From assembly GCA_947503625.1 (NCBI GenBank), contig CANNEK010000002.1, forward strand, positions 434,001 to 498,000: DNA of 64,000 nucleotides. Direction: 5' to 3'. The stretch is from an uncultured Kordiimonas sp. Its GTDB lineage: Bacteria > Pseudomonadota > Alphaproteobacteria > Sphingomonadales > Kordiimonadaceae. The translations under genes were made by a program, and so were the position numbers. Shown in pieces: positions 46,598 through 55,032 of the stretch (its first letter is position 1; every line of letters begins with the position of its first letter). Below the pieces are notes generated by a model. That model made no database searches. It was not told the origin of the DNA and saw nothing but the letters and a program-made list of their open reading frames with translations.

Positions 46598-47179
46598 ATG
46601 GATATCAGTGTTACCGGACGCAAAATGAACGTAGGCGAAGCCTTGACTGCCCATGTTGAAGACAGACTAGCCCTCGTCTCGGATAAATATTTCAACCGCT
46701 CCATTGATGCTTCAACCACTTTTGCCAAAGAGGGACACAGTTACCGAACTGATATATCCCTGCACCCCAATCAAGGAATTAACCTGCACAGCCGTGGAGA
46801 GGCCGAAGACCCATATGCCGCGTTCGAACTCGCAGCAGAAAAAGTAGAAAAACAGTTGCGTCGATACAAACGACGCCTTAAGAACCACCATAATTCGCCG
46901 AGCCGCGATATTGCCATGGAAATGGCGCGCGACGTTGTCATTGCTCCCGAGCCCGATAACGATACCGGCGAACCGACTGAAACCAGTAGTGAAGATCAAC
47001 CAATCATCATTGCTGAAAGCAATCGGGAAATACCGACCGTGTCGGTTGGTGATGCGGTGATGTTAATGGACCTGGCGGATGCCAATGCATTTGTGTTCCG
47101 CAATATAAAAACCAATGCCCTTGAGGTGGTTTACAAGCGAACCGATGGCAATATTGGCTGGATAAGCCCCGAAACGTAA
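46598..47179 (+). CDS. hpf: ribosome hibernation promoting factor, long form
   Basis: A 193-residue long HPF. The N-terminal S30AE domain (MDISVTGRKMNVGEALTAHVEDRL to residue about 100) binds the 30S decoding site. The C-terminal domain (TVSVGDAVMLMDLADANAFVFRN, about 145-190) mediates ribosome dimerisation into 100S. The ATG at 46598 is chosen over a TTG at 46589 that lies too near the AAGGAA site. Position after rpoN and before ptsN is conserved in proteobacteria. A perfect FNR-type box upstream suggests induction at low oxygen. Confidence 0.95.
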   Translation: MDISVTGRKMNVGEALTAHVEDRLALVSDKYFNRSIDASTTFAKEGHSYRTDISLHPNQGINLHSRGEAEDPYAAFELAAEKVEKQLRRYKRRLKNHHNSPSRDIAMEMARDVVIAPEPDNDTGEPTETSSEDQPIIIAESNREIPTVSVGDAVMLMDLADANAFVFRNIKTNALEVVYKRTDGNIGWISPET

Positions 47180-47249
47180 TGCCGATAGGGCAAGCTTCGG
47201 GAAACATACTGGCGGACCAGGTTCCAAAAGGAATGCGGACATATACCAG

Positions 47250-47313
47250 ACAGCCTCAGGCTGTTCGATGAACCCTAAAGTTTGTACTGCATGCTGATGC
47301 TTGAGCATCAGCA
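47250..47313 (+). promoter_or_regulatory. two palindromes in the hpf-ptsN gap
   Basis: A 15-base perfect palindrome (ACAGCCT-C-AGGCTGT, 47250-47264) and a 22-base inverted repeat with 10-base arms (TGCTGATGCT/AGCATCAGCA, 47292-47313) lie in tandem ahead of ptsN. The second ends 17 bases before the ptsN ATG. As RNA it folds to a nine-pair stem with a TTGA loop next to the ribosome-binding site. No T run follows, so a simple terminator is unlikely. Confidence 0.5.
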
Positions 47314-47330
47314 ACTGCAAGAGAGTAGTG

Positions 47331-47792
47331 ATGGATATCGAAGATTTGTTGAGCACAGATCTTGTGCTAGCTGATTTCAAGGCTTCCAGTAAAAAACAGG
47401 CCCTTCAGGCGCTATCGCGCCGTTGGGCGACTGCCAAAGGTGTCGACGAGCGTATCGCGTTTGAAAAACTCCTTGAACGCGAGAGGCTTGGCAGCACAGG
47501 AGTTGGAAAAGGTGTCGCCATCCCACATGCGCGCATCGCAGGCCTGACAGAGATAACCGGTGTATTTGCACGCCTCGCATCACCAGTTGATTTCGATGCC
47601 GTGGATGACGTTCCCGTCGATTTGGTATTCATGCTGTTTGCACCGGAAGATGCCGGAGCCGATCACCTGAAGGCGCTGGCGCGGGTTTCTCGCATGCTGC
47701 GAGACAGCACAACATGTGATAAATTCCGCCAAACAGCTGATGCCAGTGCGCTTTATGCAATGATTGTACAGCCTTCAAGCCACGCCGCCTGA
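47331..47792 (+). CDS. ptsN: PTS IIA-like nitrogen regulatory protein PtsN (EIIA-Ntr)
   Basis: A 153-residue EIIA of the fructose/mannitol fold. The phospho-acceptor is His66 in GVGKGVAIPHARIAG. It receives phosphate from NPr in the PTS-Ntr chain and controls potassium, nitrogen and stress functions. Its place after rpoN and hpf is conserved. The ATG at 47331 follows AAGAGAG; a 22-base inverted repeat lies just upstream. Confidence 0.95.
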   Translation: MDIEDLLSTDLVLADFKASSKKQALQALSRRWATAKGVDERIAFEKLLERERLGSTGVGKGVAIPHARIAGLTEITGVFARLASPVDFDAVDDVPVDLVFMLFAPEDAGADHLKALARVSRMLRDSTTCDKFRQTADASALYAMIVQPSSHAA

Positions 47793-47818
47793 ACAGAGAA
47801 CTGGTTGCACACCTGCGG

Positions 47819-48562
47819 TCAGGAATAGTCTACACGGTCAAAATACAGCCCGTCCGGCGGCGCATTAAACCCAAGCGCAGACCTGTCCCTGGCATCAAGT
47901 GCAGCCTTCAAATCACCCGCAGACCATTTCCCGGAACCCACAAGCATTAGTGTGCCAGTGATGGACCTTATCTGGTGATGCAAAAACGAACGGGCCCCGG
48001 CAAGCAACCAAACTTCATGGCCAGTGCGTTCAACCTTCAGATAGTCCATTGTTTTCACCGGATCTTTAGCCTGACAGTTAACATGGCGAAATGTCGTAAA
48101 ATCATGGCGCCCGACCAGAACCTGGGCCGCGTCATGCATGGCGCTTTCGTCCAGGGCATGTTTAACGTGCCATTTCAGGCCTTTATCAAAAGTGAGCGGG
48201 GCGCGACGATTGGTGATTTTATATATATAATGCCGTTTCGTGGCAGAAAACCGGGCATTAAATTCCTCTGAAACACGCTCTGCATCAATCACCGCAACAG
48301 GATTGCCCTTCAGATGATAGTTGATTGCGCCCTGCACCTCGTCGGCCGATATGTTGCGTGCTGTATCAAAATGGGCGACCTGCCCAAAAGCGTGAACACC
48401 AGCATCAGTTCGGCCAGACCCCGTTACCCGAACCATCTCTTCAGGGACGAACTGAGCAATCGCTGTCTCAAGGGCTTCTTGTACCGAGGGACCATTTTCC
48501 TGGCGTTGCCAACCCACAAAAGGCCGGCCGTCATATTCCACAATAAGCTTAAAGCGTGCCAT
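47819..48562 (-). CDS. truA: tRNA pseudouridine(38-40) synthase TruA
   Basis: A 247-residue enzyme. The catalytic aspartate is Asp53 in [35 protein letters not shown]-type start and the [20 protein letters not shown] segment are standard. It modifies the anticodon arm of many tRNAs. Its ATG overlaps the fmt stop (TGATG), so translation is coupled to fmt. Confidence 0.96.
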   Translation of the reverse strand: MARFKLIVEYDGRPFVGWQRQENGPSVQEALETAIAQFVPEEMVRVTGSGRTDAGVHAFGQVAHFDTARNISADEVQGAINYHLKGNPVAVIDAERVSEEFNARFSATKRHYIYKITNRRAPLTFDKGLKWHVKHALDESAMHDAAQVLVGRHDFTTFRHVNCQAKDPVKTMDYLKVERTGHEVWLLAGARSFLHHQIRSITGTLMLVGSGKWSAGDLKAALDARDRSALGFNAPPDGLYFDRVDYS

Positions 48563-49491
48563 CAGGTTTGCGTACCAAACAGAGTGCCCGCAACTGCACT
48601 AAACCCACGCAGAAAGTCGGCTCGGTCCATTGCCTTCCTGCCTGCACGCTGCGCAGTTTCTATCTGATAAGCACCTTCACCACACGCTACGAGAAGCGTC
48701 TCGTCAAGTGCGGTGCCGGCTGGTGCTTCGGGCGTGTGGGCCACCATACTACCGGCCAATACCTTGATACGTTCCTTGCCGACGTTGGTCCAGGCACCCG
48801 GAAACGGGTACAGGCCCCGCACCAAACGATCAACTTCAACCGCGCTTTTAGACCAATCAATCTGCGCCTCAGCCTTGTCAATTTTATGAGCGTAAGTAAC
48901 ACCGGTTTCAGGCTGCTTTTCAGGCTCGATTACACCCTCTTCAAGCCTGTTTAACGCAGGCAAGACGAGCTGAGCGCCCAGTTGTGCCAGTATGTCATGC
49001 AAGCCAGCCGTTGTGGCCCCTGCGTCAATATCAACATGTTTTCGCATAATGACCGGCCCGGTATCGAGGCCTGCCTCCATCTGCATAATGCAGACACCCG
49101 TCTGTTTGTCTCCGGCCATTATCGCTCTGTGAATTGGCGCGGCACCTCGCCAGCGCGGCAAAAGCGATGCGTGGATGTTAACGCAGCCATATCTGGGCGT
49201 ATCAAGAACAACCTGAGGCAAAATTTGACCATAAGCGACGACAACAGCGCAGTCAGCCTTCAAATCAGAGAATTCTCTCTGGGCTGCTTCATCTTTAAAC
49301 GTCTTTGGTGTCAACACCGGCAGGCCAAGCCCGACTGCAAGTTTATGAACAGCGCTTTTTTGTTCTTTTTTTCCTCGGCCTGCAGGCCGAGGGGGCTGAG
49401 TATAGACCGCAACAATTTCATGGCAGCTGTCATGAAGCGACTGAAGCGCCGGGACGGAGAAATCGGGTGTTCCCATAAATACGAGTTTCAT
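48562..49491 (-). CDS. fmt: methionyl-tRNA formyltransferase
   Basis: A 309-residue enzyme that formylates the initiator Met-tRNA. The catalytic region is [20 protein letters not shown] (Asn106, His108), followed by [16 protein letters not shown]. The C-terminal OB-like domain binds tRNA. It stands between def and truA on one strand, 30 bases after def. Confidence 0.97.
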   Translation of the reverse strand: MKLVFMGTPDFSVPALQSLHDSCHEIVAVYTQPPRPAGRGKKEQKSAVHKLAVGLGLPVLTPKTFKDEAAQREFSDLKADCAVVVAYGQILPQVVLDTPRYGCVNIHASLLPRWRGAAPIHRAIMAGDKQTGVCIMQMEAGLDTGPVIMRKHVDIDAGATTAGLHDILAQLGAQLVLPALNRLEEGVIEPEKQPETGVTYAHKIDKAEAQIDWSKSAVEVDRLVRGLYPFPGAWTNVGKERIKVLAGSMVAHTPEAPAGTALDETLLVACGEGAYQIETAQRAGRKAMDRADFLRGFSAVAGTLFGTQT

Positions 49492-49521
49492 AGCCTATCC
49501 CGCATTCTGGCCAGGCAGCCG

Positions 49522-50040
49522 CTAGAGTACCACAGAGTCTTTTTGAGCTTTCTGCACTTTCTTAACAATCATATTGCGCTTCAGCTTTGAAAGATAATCG
49601 ATAAACACCACGCCGTTGAGATGGTCAATCTCATGCTGAACACAGGTTGCCGTCAATCCATCCATCAGGCCTTCCTGCATCTCGCCGTTATAGTCCAGAT
49701 ATTTAACCCGAACAGAAGCTGGCCGTTCAACATCGGCATAGTGTTCCGGTACTGAAAGGCACCCTTCACTGTAGACGCTGCGCTCTTCCGATTCCCACGT
49801 GACTTCCGGATTTACCAGAAAAAGCGGCTTTTTTTCATCGTCTTCACCCGCCGTGTCCAGAACGATCATGCGCTTGGCAACAGCAACCTGAATTGCAGCA
49901 AGTCCGATCCCCGGCGCGGCATACATGGTTTCAAGCATATCATCCAGCAGTTTGCGCACATCACCATCTACCCGATCAACGGGCGTTGATGTGGTTTTCA
50001 AGATGGGGTCTGGAACATTTATAATATCTAGCTTGGCCAT
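49522..50040 (-). CDS. def: peptide deformylase
   Basis: A 172-residue iron-dependent deformylase. All three motifs are intact: GIGLAAIQ (44-51), EGCLS (92-96, Cys94 metal ligand) and HEIDH (136-140, two His ligands and catalytic Glu). It removes the formyl group from new proteins and leads the def-fmt-truA operon. Confidence 0.97.
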   Translation of the reverse strand: MAKLDIINVPDPILKTTSTPVDRVDGDVRKLLDDMLETMYAAPGIGLAAIQVAVAKRMIVLDTAGEDDEKKPLFLVNPEVTWESEERSVYSEGCLSVPEHYADVERPASVRVKYLDYNGEMQEGLMDGLTATCVQHEIDHLNGVVFIDYLSKLKRNMIVKKVQKAQKDSVVL

Positions 50041-50151
50041 CGTGTCCGGGGTCCATTCCTGTTGCGTACGAGCTTTACCTATGAAGCGGCGCCCTCTGCG
50101 TCAAGCCTTTTAGCGCGGAAAGCCATGCTGTCTGCGCCGTTAAAGGGGCAA

Positions 50152-50487
50152 TCAATCTGTCAGGACAGGAGCATCGGGTATGTACGACTGGCGGAGGTCT
50201 TCAATTTCAAGGACCCACATGTCTTCGTCAAAAGTGCGTTTTTTGGCTATGTGTTTTGCTGCATCTTCATCGGTCACTCCCACAGCCAGTTGACGCCAAA
50301 CAACATTGCCATCAAAATCCATCGAACGCTCGTAAAGCTTATTGCCGGCGTCAAACTGATCAATTTTCAACAACACACCACCACGATCAGCGTCGCCTCG
50401 TGCCACCACAAAGGCAGGGCGGTCAGCAATAAAACACTGCCGTATATGGGCCTCAACCCACAAAGATGTTTTCAGGCGATCTAACAT
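50152..50487 (-). CDS. DUF1491 family protein
   Basis: A 111-residue protein of an alphaproteobacterial family of unknown function. The N-terminus RLKTSLWVEAHIRQC and the middle ARGDADRGGVLLKI match my memory of DUF1491. The C-terminal WVLEIEDLRQSYIPD is also usual. No signal or membrane segment. It lies alone between def and the PilZ gene, on the same strand. Confidence 0.8.
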   Translation of the reverse strand: MLDRLKTSLWVEAHIRQCFIADRPAFVVARGDADRGGVLLKIDQFDAGNKLYERSMDFDGNVVWRQLAVGVTDEDAAKHIAKKRTFDEDMWVLEIEDLRQSYIPDAPVLTD

Positions 50488-50554
50488 GCGGCCTTTAGGT
50501 CATGGAAACAAACCGGGGTCAAGTCTCATAAAAGAATGGCATTAGGGCGTGGTT

Positions 50555-50944
50555 TCAGGCCGCTGGGCCGGTTCGATCCTCCAGACCCAAAGTCTGCAGG
50601 CTGTCGATGAACAGCAGGCGCACCTCTTCCGATGGTATTTTAAACTCAAGACCGGCGGCGTTATCTTCAGACCATCTCACCACAGCGGGAATTGCGCCGC
50701 GACCTGCTATCGTCAATGTCACCGACGAACCTTCCTTTATCGGCATATCCAGACGAACCCGCGCCCCACCCAGTGACATGTTCCATATCTGACACCCAAA
50801 GTTATGCCGGCGAACTTTTAAGCTTGCTGGCCATAATACAGAGCGCCTTCTATGAGCTCTTGCGTCTGCCGAGCCACCGACAAATTCCGGTTCCTCATGC
50901 TGCTCATGTTCGGGGTTTGCTTCCGTTTTATGCAAAGTCGTCAT
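50555..50944 (-). CDS. PilZ domain protein
   Basis: A 129-residue single-domain protein. The PilZ motifs are RRRSVLWPASLKVR (the RXXXR element is only loosely matched as RAHRRR) and NMSLGGARVRL (D/NXSXXG). It may bind cyclic di-GMP, though the first position of the second motif is Asn instead of Asp, which can weaken binding. The first 28 residues are polar and probably disordered. Divergent from the sigma-54 activator. Confidence 0.8.
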   Translation of the reverse strand: MTTLHKTEANPEHEQHEEPEFVGGSADARAHRRRSVLWPASLKVRRHNFGCQIWNMSLGGARVRLDMPIKEGSSVTLTIAGRGAIPAVVRWSEDNAAGLEFKIPSEEVRLLFIDSLQTLGLEDRTGPAA

Positions 50945-51014
50945 CTTCCAGGGTCCACTTAAAATGGGCTAATCAGACATCAATGTTAACAATGGGCGGT
51001 AAAACAATCGTCAC

Positions 51015-51076
51015 TAAACTGCTAAAATTTTATCCAGAGATGTTGCATTTTGCGATACACTAGCCTCTAAACTGCT
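51015..51076. repeat. 10-base direct repeats upstream of the sigma-54 activator gene
   Basis: CTAAACTGCT occurs at 51014-51023 and again at 51067-51076, 53 bases apart, about five helical turns. They lie in the divergent space between the PilZ gene and the activator gene and could be paired regulator sites. Confidence 0.3.
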
Positions 51077-51119
51077 GCGTTTTGCATCAGCGTCGTTAAA
51101 TTATCGGAAGGATTGGCCA

Positions 51120-52532
51120 GTGTCTGCCAGCGAAGAATACATTCTTATCATCGAAGATAGCCCGACGCTGGCATTGACTTACCGAGAATACCTGAAACCA
51201 ATCGGTATCCGAACCGAGATTGCCGAAACCGGAAAACAAGCACTGGACCATATTTATTCGCAAGTTCCGACTGTCGTCCTTCTTGATCTCAAGCTTCCCG
51301 ACATGGAAGGAATTGATATCCTGAAGCAACTGCGCAAAGAGAAAATGGCTTCCAGGGTAATTGTTATAACTGCCCATGGCTCCGTTACTGTTGCCGTCGA
51401 AGCAATGAGGGACGGTGCATCAGACTTTCTGCTCAAACCCTTCACTGCAGAGCGTCTCACCACGACGGTTAACAATGCCCTTGAACTCTCACGGCTTTCC
51501 ACTCTTGTCGAAAGGTTCAGCAGCGGCACACCGAAAAAGTTCGACCGGTTTATCGGCGACAGCTCGGTCATGCAGGCTGTTTATCGCATGATCGAAGACA
51601 GCGCTCCCTCCAAAGCCAGTGTCTTTATCATGGGCCCATCGGGTACAGGTAAGGAATTGTGCGCGGAAGCCGTTCATCAGATGGGGCCTCGAAAAGAAAA
51701 ACGATTTGTTGCCCTCAACTGCGCCGCGATACCGGAAAACCTGATTGAAAGTGAGATTTTTGGCCATGTGAAAGGCGCTTTTACGGGCGCGGCGTCCGAC
51801 CGGCCCGGTGCTGCCGTATCGGCCGACGGCGGCACTTTGTTTCTGGATGAAATCTGCGAGATGCCACTTGATCTGCAAACAAAGCTTCTCAGATTCATTC
51901 AAACCGGTCAGGTAGTACCCGTAGGCAGCAACACGCCTGTAAAAGTTGATGTTCGTTTCGTATGCGCAACAAATAGAATCCCGACAGAAGAAGTCGCGGC
52001 AGGAAGATTCCGGGAAGACCTGTATTATCGTTTGCACGTCGTGCCCATTCACATGCCACCGCTAAAAGAGCGAGGGCAGGATGTCCTCGAAATCGCCAAA
52101 CATTTATTGACGCAATACGCCGCCGAGGAAAACAAGAAGTTTACGGGCCTGTCTGAAGATGCCCAAAGTCGGCTGCTGTCACACAGTTGGCCCGGAAATG
52201 TGCGGGAACTTGGTAATGTCATACAAAGTATAGTCGTCTTAAACGACTCTGAGCTTCTTACCGCTGATATGTTAAGGCCGATTTTGGGGAACGTTCCGGT
52301 ACAGCCTCTAGCCGAGGCATCTCGACCCGTCGGCCTGAGCGAGCCCAAACATCCGTCTTCACCTTCGGTTTTGCCACATGTAAACTCACCAAATATCGAA
52401 CCTCTGGCTGTCGTGGAACGCCGAACCATTGAGCACGCCATATCTCTGTCGGGCGGACGGGTGCGGGCTGCTGCCAAGGCATTGCAGGTTAATCCTTCAA
52501 CACTCTACCGAAAACTCGCCAGTTGGGAATAA
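51120..52532 (+). CDS. sigma-54-dependent response regulator (NtrC/LuxO type)
   Basis: A 470-residue activator. The receiver has phospho-acceptor Asp56 (VVLLDLKLPD) and Lys105. The AAA+ domain has Walker A GPSGTGKE (171-178), the sigma-54 contact loop GAFTGA (218-223) and Walker B TLFLDEICEM. A Fis-type helix-turn-helix ends the protein (VRAAAKALQVNPSTLYRKL). The start is GTG. No kinase is adjacent; the hybrid kinase at 15615 is far away and there is no proof of pairing. Overall it looks most like LuxO, but the regulon is unknown. Confidence 0.9.
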   Translation: MSASEEYILIIEDSPTLALTYREYLKPIGIRTEIAETGKQALDHIYSQVPTVVLLDLKLPDMEGIDILKQLRKEKMASRVIVITAHGSVTVAVEAMRDGASDFLLKPFTAERLTTTVNNALELSRLSTLVERFSSGTPKKFDRFIGDSSVMQAVYRMIEDSAPSKASVFIMGPSGTGKELCAEAVHQMGPRKEKRFVALNCAAIPENLIESEIFGHVKGAFTGAASDRPGAAVSADGGTLFLDEICEMPLDLQTKLLRFIQTGQVVPVGSNTPVKVDVRFVCATNRIPTEEVAAGRFREDLYYRLHVVPIHMPPLKERGQDVLEIAKHLLTQYAAEENKKFTGLSEDAQSRLLSHSWPGNVRELGNVIQSIVVLNDSELLTADMLRPILGNVPVQPLAEASRPVGLSEPKHPSSPSVLPHVNSPNIEPLAVVERRTIEHAISLSGGRVRAAAKALQVNPSTLYRKLASWE

Positions 52533-52550
52533 AGACCCGAATACCTGAAA

Positions 52551-54866
52551 CTAGAGCCTGAGCTCTTCCTGATTGGCGCCCGAAGGATCACGTGCTTGCT
52601 CCAGTGCAACAGCATTTGCCGCGGCCAGCGCCGCCATATTCACCAGGTCGGAGGCTGTTGAAGTCAGGCGCGCAATCTGAATGGCATGGCTCATACCCAA
52701 AAGCATCGGCCCAATGATCCGGCCACCCCCGAGTTCGCTCAGCAACTTGTAGCTTATGTTTGCAGAGTGCAGCGTTGGCATAATCAACAGGTTTGCGGGG
52801 CCGGAGAGGCGCATGAACGGGTACTTTTCCATCAGGTCGCGATTAAGCGCAACGTCCGCCTGCATCTCGCCGTCAAACTCGAAATCAACGTCTCGCTCTT
52901 CCAGTAGCGAAACAGCTTCCTGGATGTGACGGGTATGATCAGACGGGGGGTTACCAAAATTGGAGAAAGACAGGAAAGCAGCCCGCGGATCATGACCCAG
53001 TCGTCTAACAAAGGCTGCAGCTGCCGTCGCAATATCAGCAAGCTCGGTTGATGAAGGGCGTTCGTTTACCGTTGTGTCTGCCAGAAAAACGGTCCGCCCG
53101 CGCATGACCATGATCGATAAGCCAAATGGTCGCTGCCCCGGCAGCGGATCAATTACCCGCCGCACATTCTTGAGCGCACGCCAATAATGGCGAGTCACAC
53201 CGGTTACCATCGCATCTGCATCACCACAGGCAACCATACAGGCGGAAAAAACATTTCTATCGCGCTTGACCAACCGGTTAACGTCACGCGCGAGAAACCC
53301 GCGGCGGTTAAGTCGCTCGTAAAGCGTTTGCACATAATCCTTGAGCCGCTTGTTGTTGCTCGCGTTGGAAATTTCAAACTCGGTATCATCCACTCCCATG
53401 TCGCGTAGTTTTTCACGAATAGGGGCTTCGTAACCAACCAGGACGGGAATGCCATATCCTGCAGATTTAAATCCAACCGCTGCTCTTAAAACGCGATCCT
53501 CTTCAGCTTCTGCAAAAACAACGCGGCGCAGAGGGCGGCGCTTCAGGTCTTCAAAAATGGTCGAAAGGGTATCGACGGTAGGGTCCAGCCGGGCAGAAAG
53601 CTCTTGCTCGTATGCTTCAAGGTCAGCAATAGGTTTGCGTGCGACACCGGTTTCCATCGCTGCTTTGGCAACCATCGCGGGGATTTTACGAATCAACCTC
53701 GGGTCAAAAGGAGCAGGAATGATATAATCAGGCCCGTAATGAGGCTGCTCTCCGCCATACGCCGCCGCCACCTCATCCGGTACGTCTTCACGTGCCAGCT
53801 CTGCAAGAGCTGTCGCTGCGGCGATCTTCATTTCTTCATTGATGGTTCGCGCCCGCACATCAAGAGCACCCCTGAAAATATAGGGAAAACCAAGCACATT
53901 ATTGACCTGATTCGGGTAATCAGACCGGCCTGTTGCAATAATGGCATCCGGGCGCACAGCCCGGGCGTCTTCCGGCAGAATTTCAGGGTCCGGGTTCGCC
54001 ATCGCAAAAATAATCGGCTTGTCCGCCATGGAAGCAACCATGTCTTTTGTTATCGAACCCGCAGCCGCGAGCCCGATAACAGCATCAGCCCCCACCATCG
54101 CGTCCTCAAGTTCACGAGCGCCGGTCTTGATCGCATGAGCAGACTTCCACTGGTTCATGCCTTCAGAGCGGCCTTCGTAAATCACACCAGTGCGATCAAC
54201 CATTGTAACGTTGTCATGTGGTAAGCCCATCGCCTTCAGCAACTCGATACAGGCAATGCAGGCGGCGCCCGCACCAACCGCAACAACCCGTGTTTTTTTT
54301 ATGTCCCGGTCGGTCAGATCAAGGGCGTTGATGAAGCCAGCCGCAGTAATGATCGCTGTACCATGTTGATCATCGTGAAAAACTGGAATGTCCATCAATT
54401 CGCGCAAGCGCTGCTCTATGATAAAACACTCGGGTGCCTTTATGTCCTCAAGGTTAATACCGCCAAAACTTGGGCCCAGAAGCTTTACACAGTTTACAAA
54501 CTCGTCGATATCCGTTGTGTCGACTTCAAGGTCGATCGAATCAACATCGGCAAAACGTTTGAACAGGACCGCCTTGCCTTCCATAACCGGCTTGGAAGCC
54601 TGTGCACCAAGTGCGCCGAGGCCAAGAATCGCGGTACCGTTCGATATAACCGCGACCAGATTGCCTTTAGTGGTATAATCATAAGCAGTATCAGGGTCTG
54701 CAGCTATTTCCCTGACCGGCACTGCCACGCCGGGGCTATAAGCCAGCGACAGGTCACGCTGTGTTGCCATCGGTTTGGACGGCATAATCTCAAGTTTCCC
54801 GGGACGGCCAGAGGAATGAAACCGGAGTGCTTCAGCATCGGTAAATTTGGAAGACTTGCCTGACAT
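52551..54866 (-). CDS. maeB: NADP-dependent malic enzyme with phosphotransacetylase-like domain (MaeB)
   Basis: A 771-residue enzyme converting malate to pyruvate and CO2. The malic domain includes YSPGVAVPVREI, VFHDDQHGTAI and VGAGAACIACIELL (NAD(P) site). From about 440 it carries a PTA/PTB-type domain (RRVVFAEAEEDRVLRAA, then GPANLLIMPTLHSANISYKLL), which in this class is regulatory and lacks transacetylase activity. It is convergent with the activator gene and divergent from mutS. Neighbouring mutS is typical in Alphaproteobacteria. Confidence 0.95.
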   Translation of the reverse strand: MSGKSSKFTDAEALRFHSSGRPGKLEIMPSKPMATQRDLSLAYSPGVAVPVREIAADPDTAYDYTTKGNLVAVISNGTAILGLGALGAQASKPVMEGKAVLFKRFADVDSIDLEVDTTDIDEFVNCVKLLGPSFGGINLEDIKAPECFIIEQRLRELMDIPVFHDDQHGTAIITAAGFINALDLTDRDIKKTRVVAVGAGAACIACIELLKAMGLPHDNVTMVDRTGVIYEGRSEGMNQWKSAHAIKTGARELEDAMVGADAVIGLAAAGSITKDMVASMADKPIIFAMANPDPEILPEDARAVRPDAIIATGRSDYPNQVNNVLGFPYIFRGALDVRARTINEEMKIAAATALAELAREDVPDEVAAAYGGEQPHYGPDYIIPAPFDPRLIRKIPAMVAKAAMETGVARKPIADLEAYEQELSARLDPTVDTLSTIFEDLKRRPLRRVVFAEAEEDRVLRAAVGFKSAGYGIPVLVGYEAPIREKLRDMGVDDTEFEISNASNNKRLKDYVQTLYERLNRRGFLARDVNRLVKRDRNVFSACMVACGDADAMVTGVTRHYWRALKNVRRVIDPLPGQRPFGLSIMVMRGRTVFLADTTVNERPSSTELADIATAAAAFVRRLGHDPRAAFLSFSNFGNPPSDHTRHIQEAVSLLEERDVDFEFDGEMQADVALNRDLMEKYPFMRLSGPANLLIMPTLHSANISYKLLSELGGGRIIGPMLLGMSHAIQIARLTSTASDLVNMAALAAANAVALEQARDPSGANQEELRL

Positions 54867-55032
54867 GTGATTCCCCTCATCTTCTGCTTGGCAGCAAGTG
54901 CCTCAATGCACTAAACCTGAAAGCGTCCGTGACGATTGTTGAAATGGCGCATACTATCGCATAAAGCGAGAAGCAATCGAAATCGATTTTCTTTTTTCTG
55001 CCACGCAGATAATTTGTTGAGGAACTGTTACG

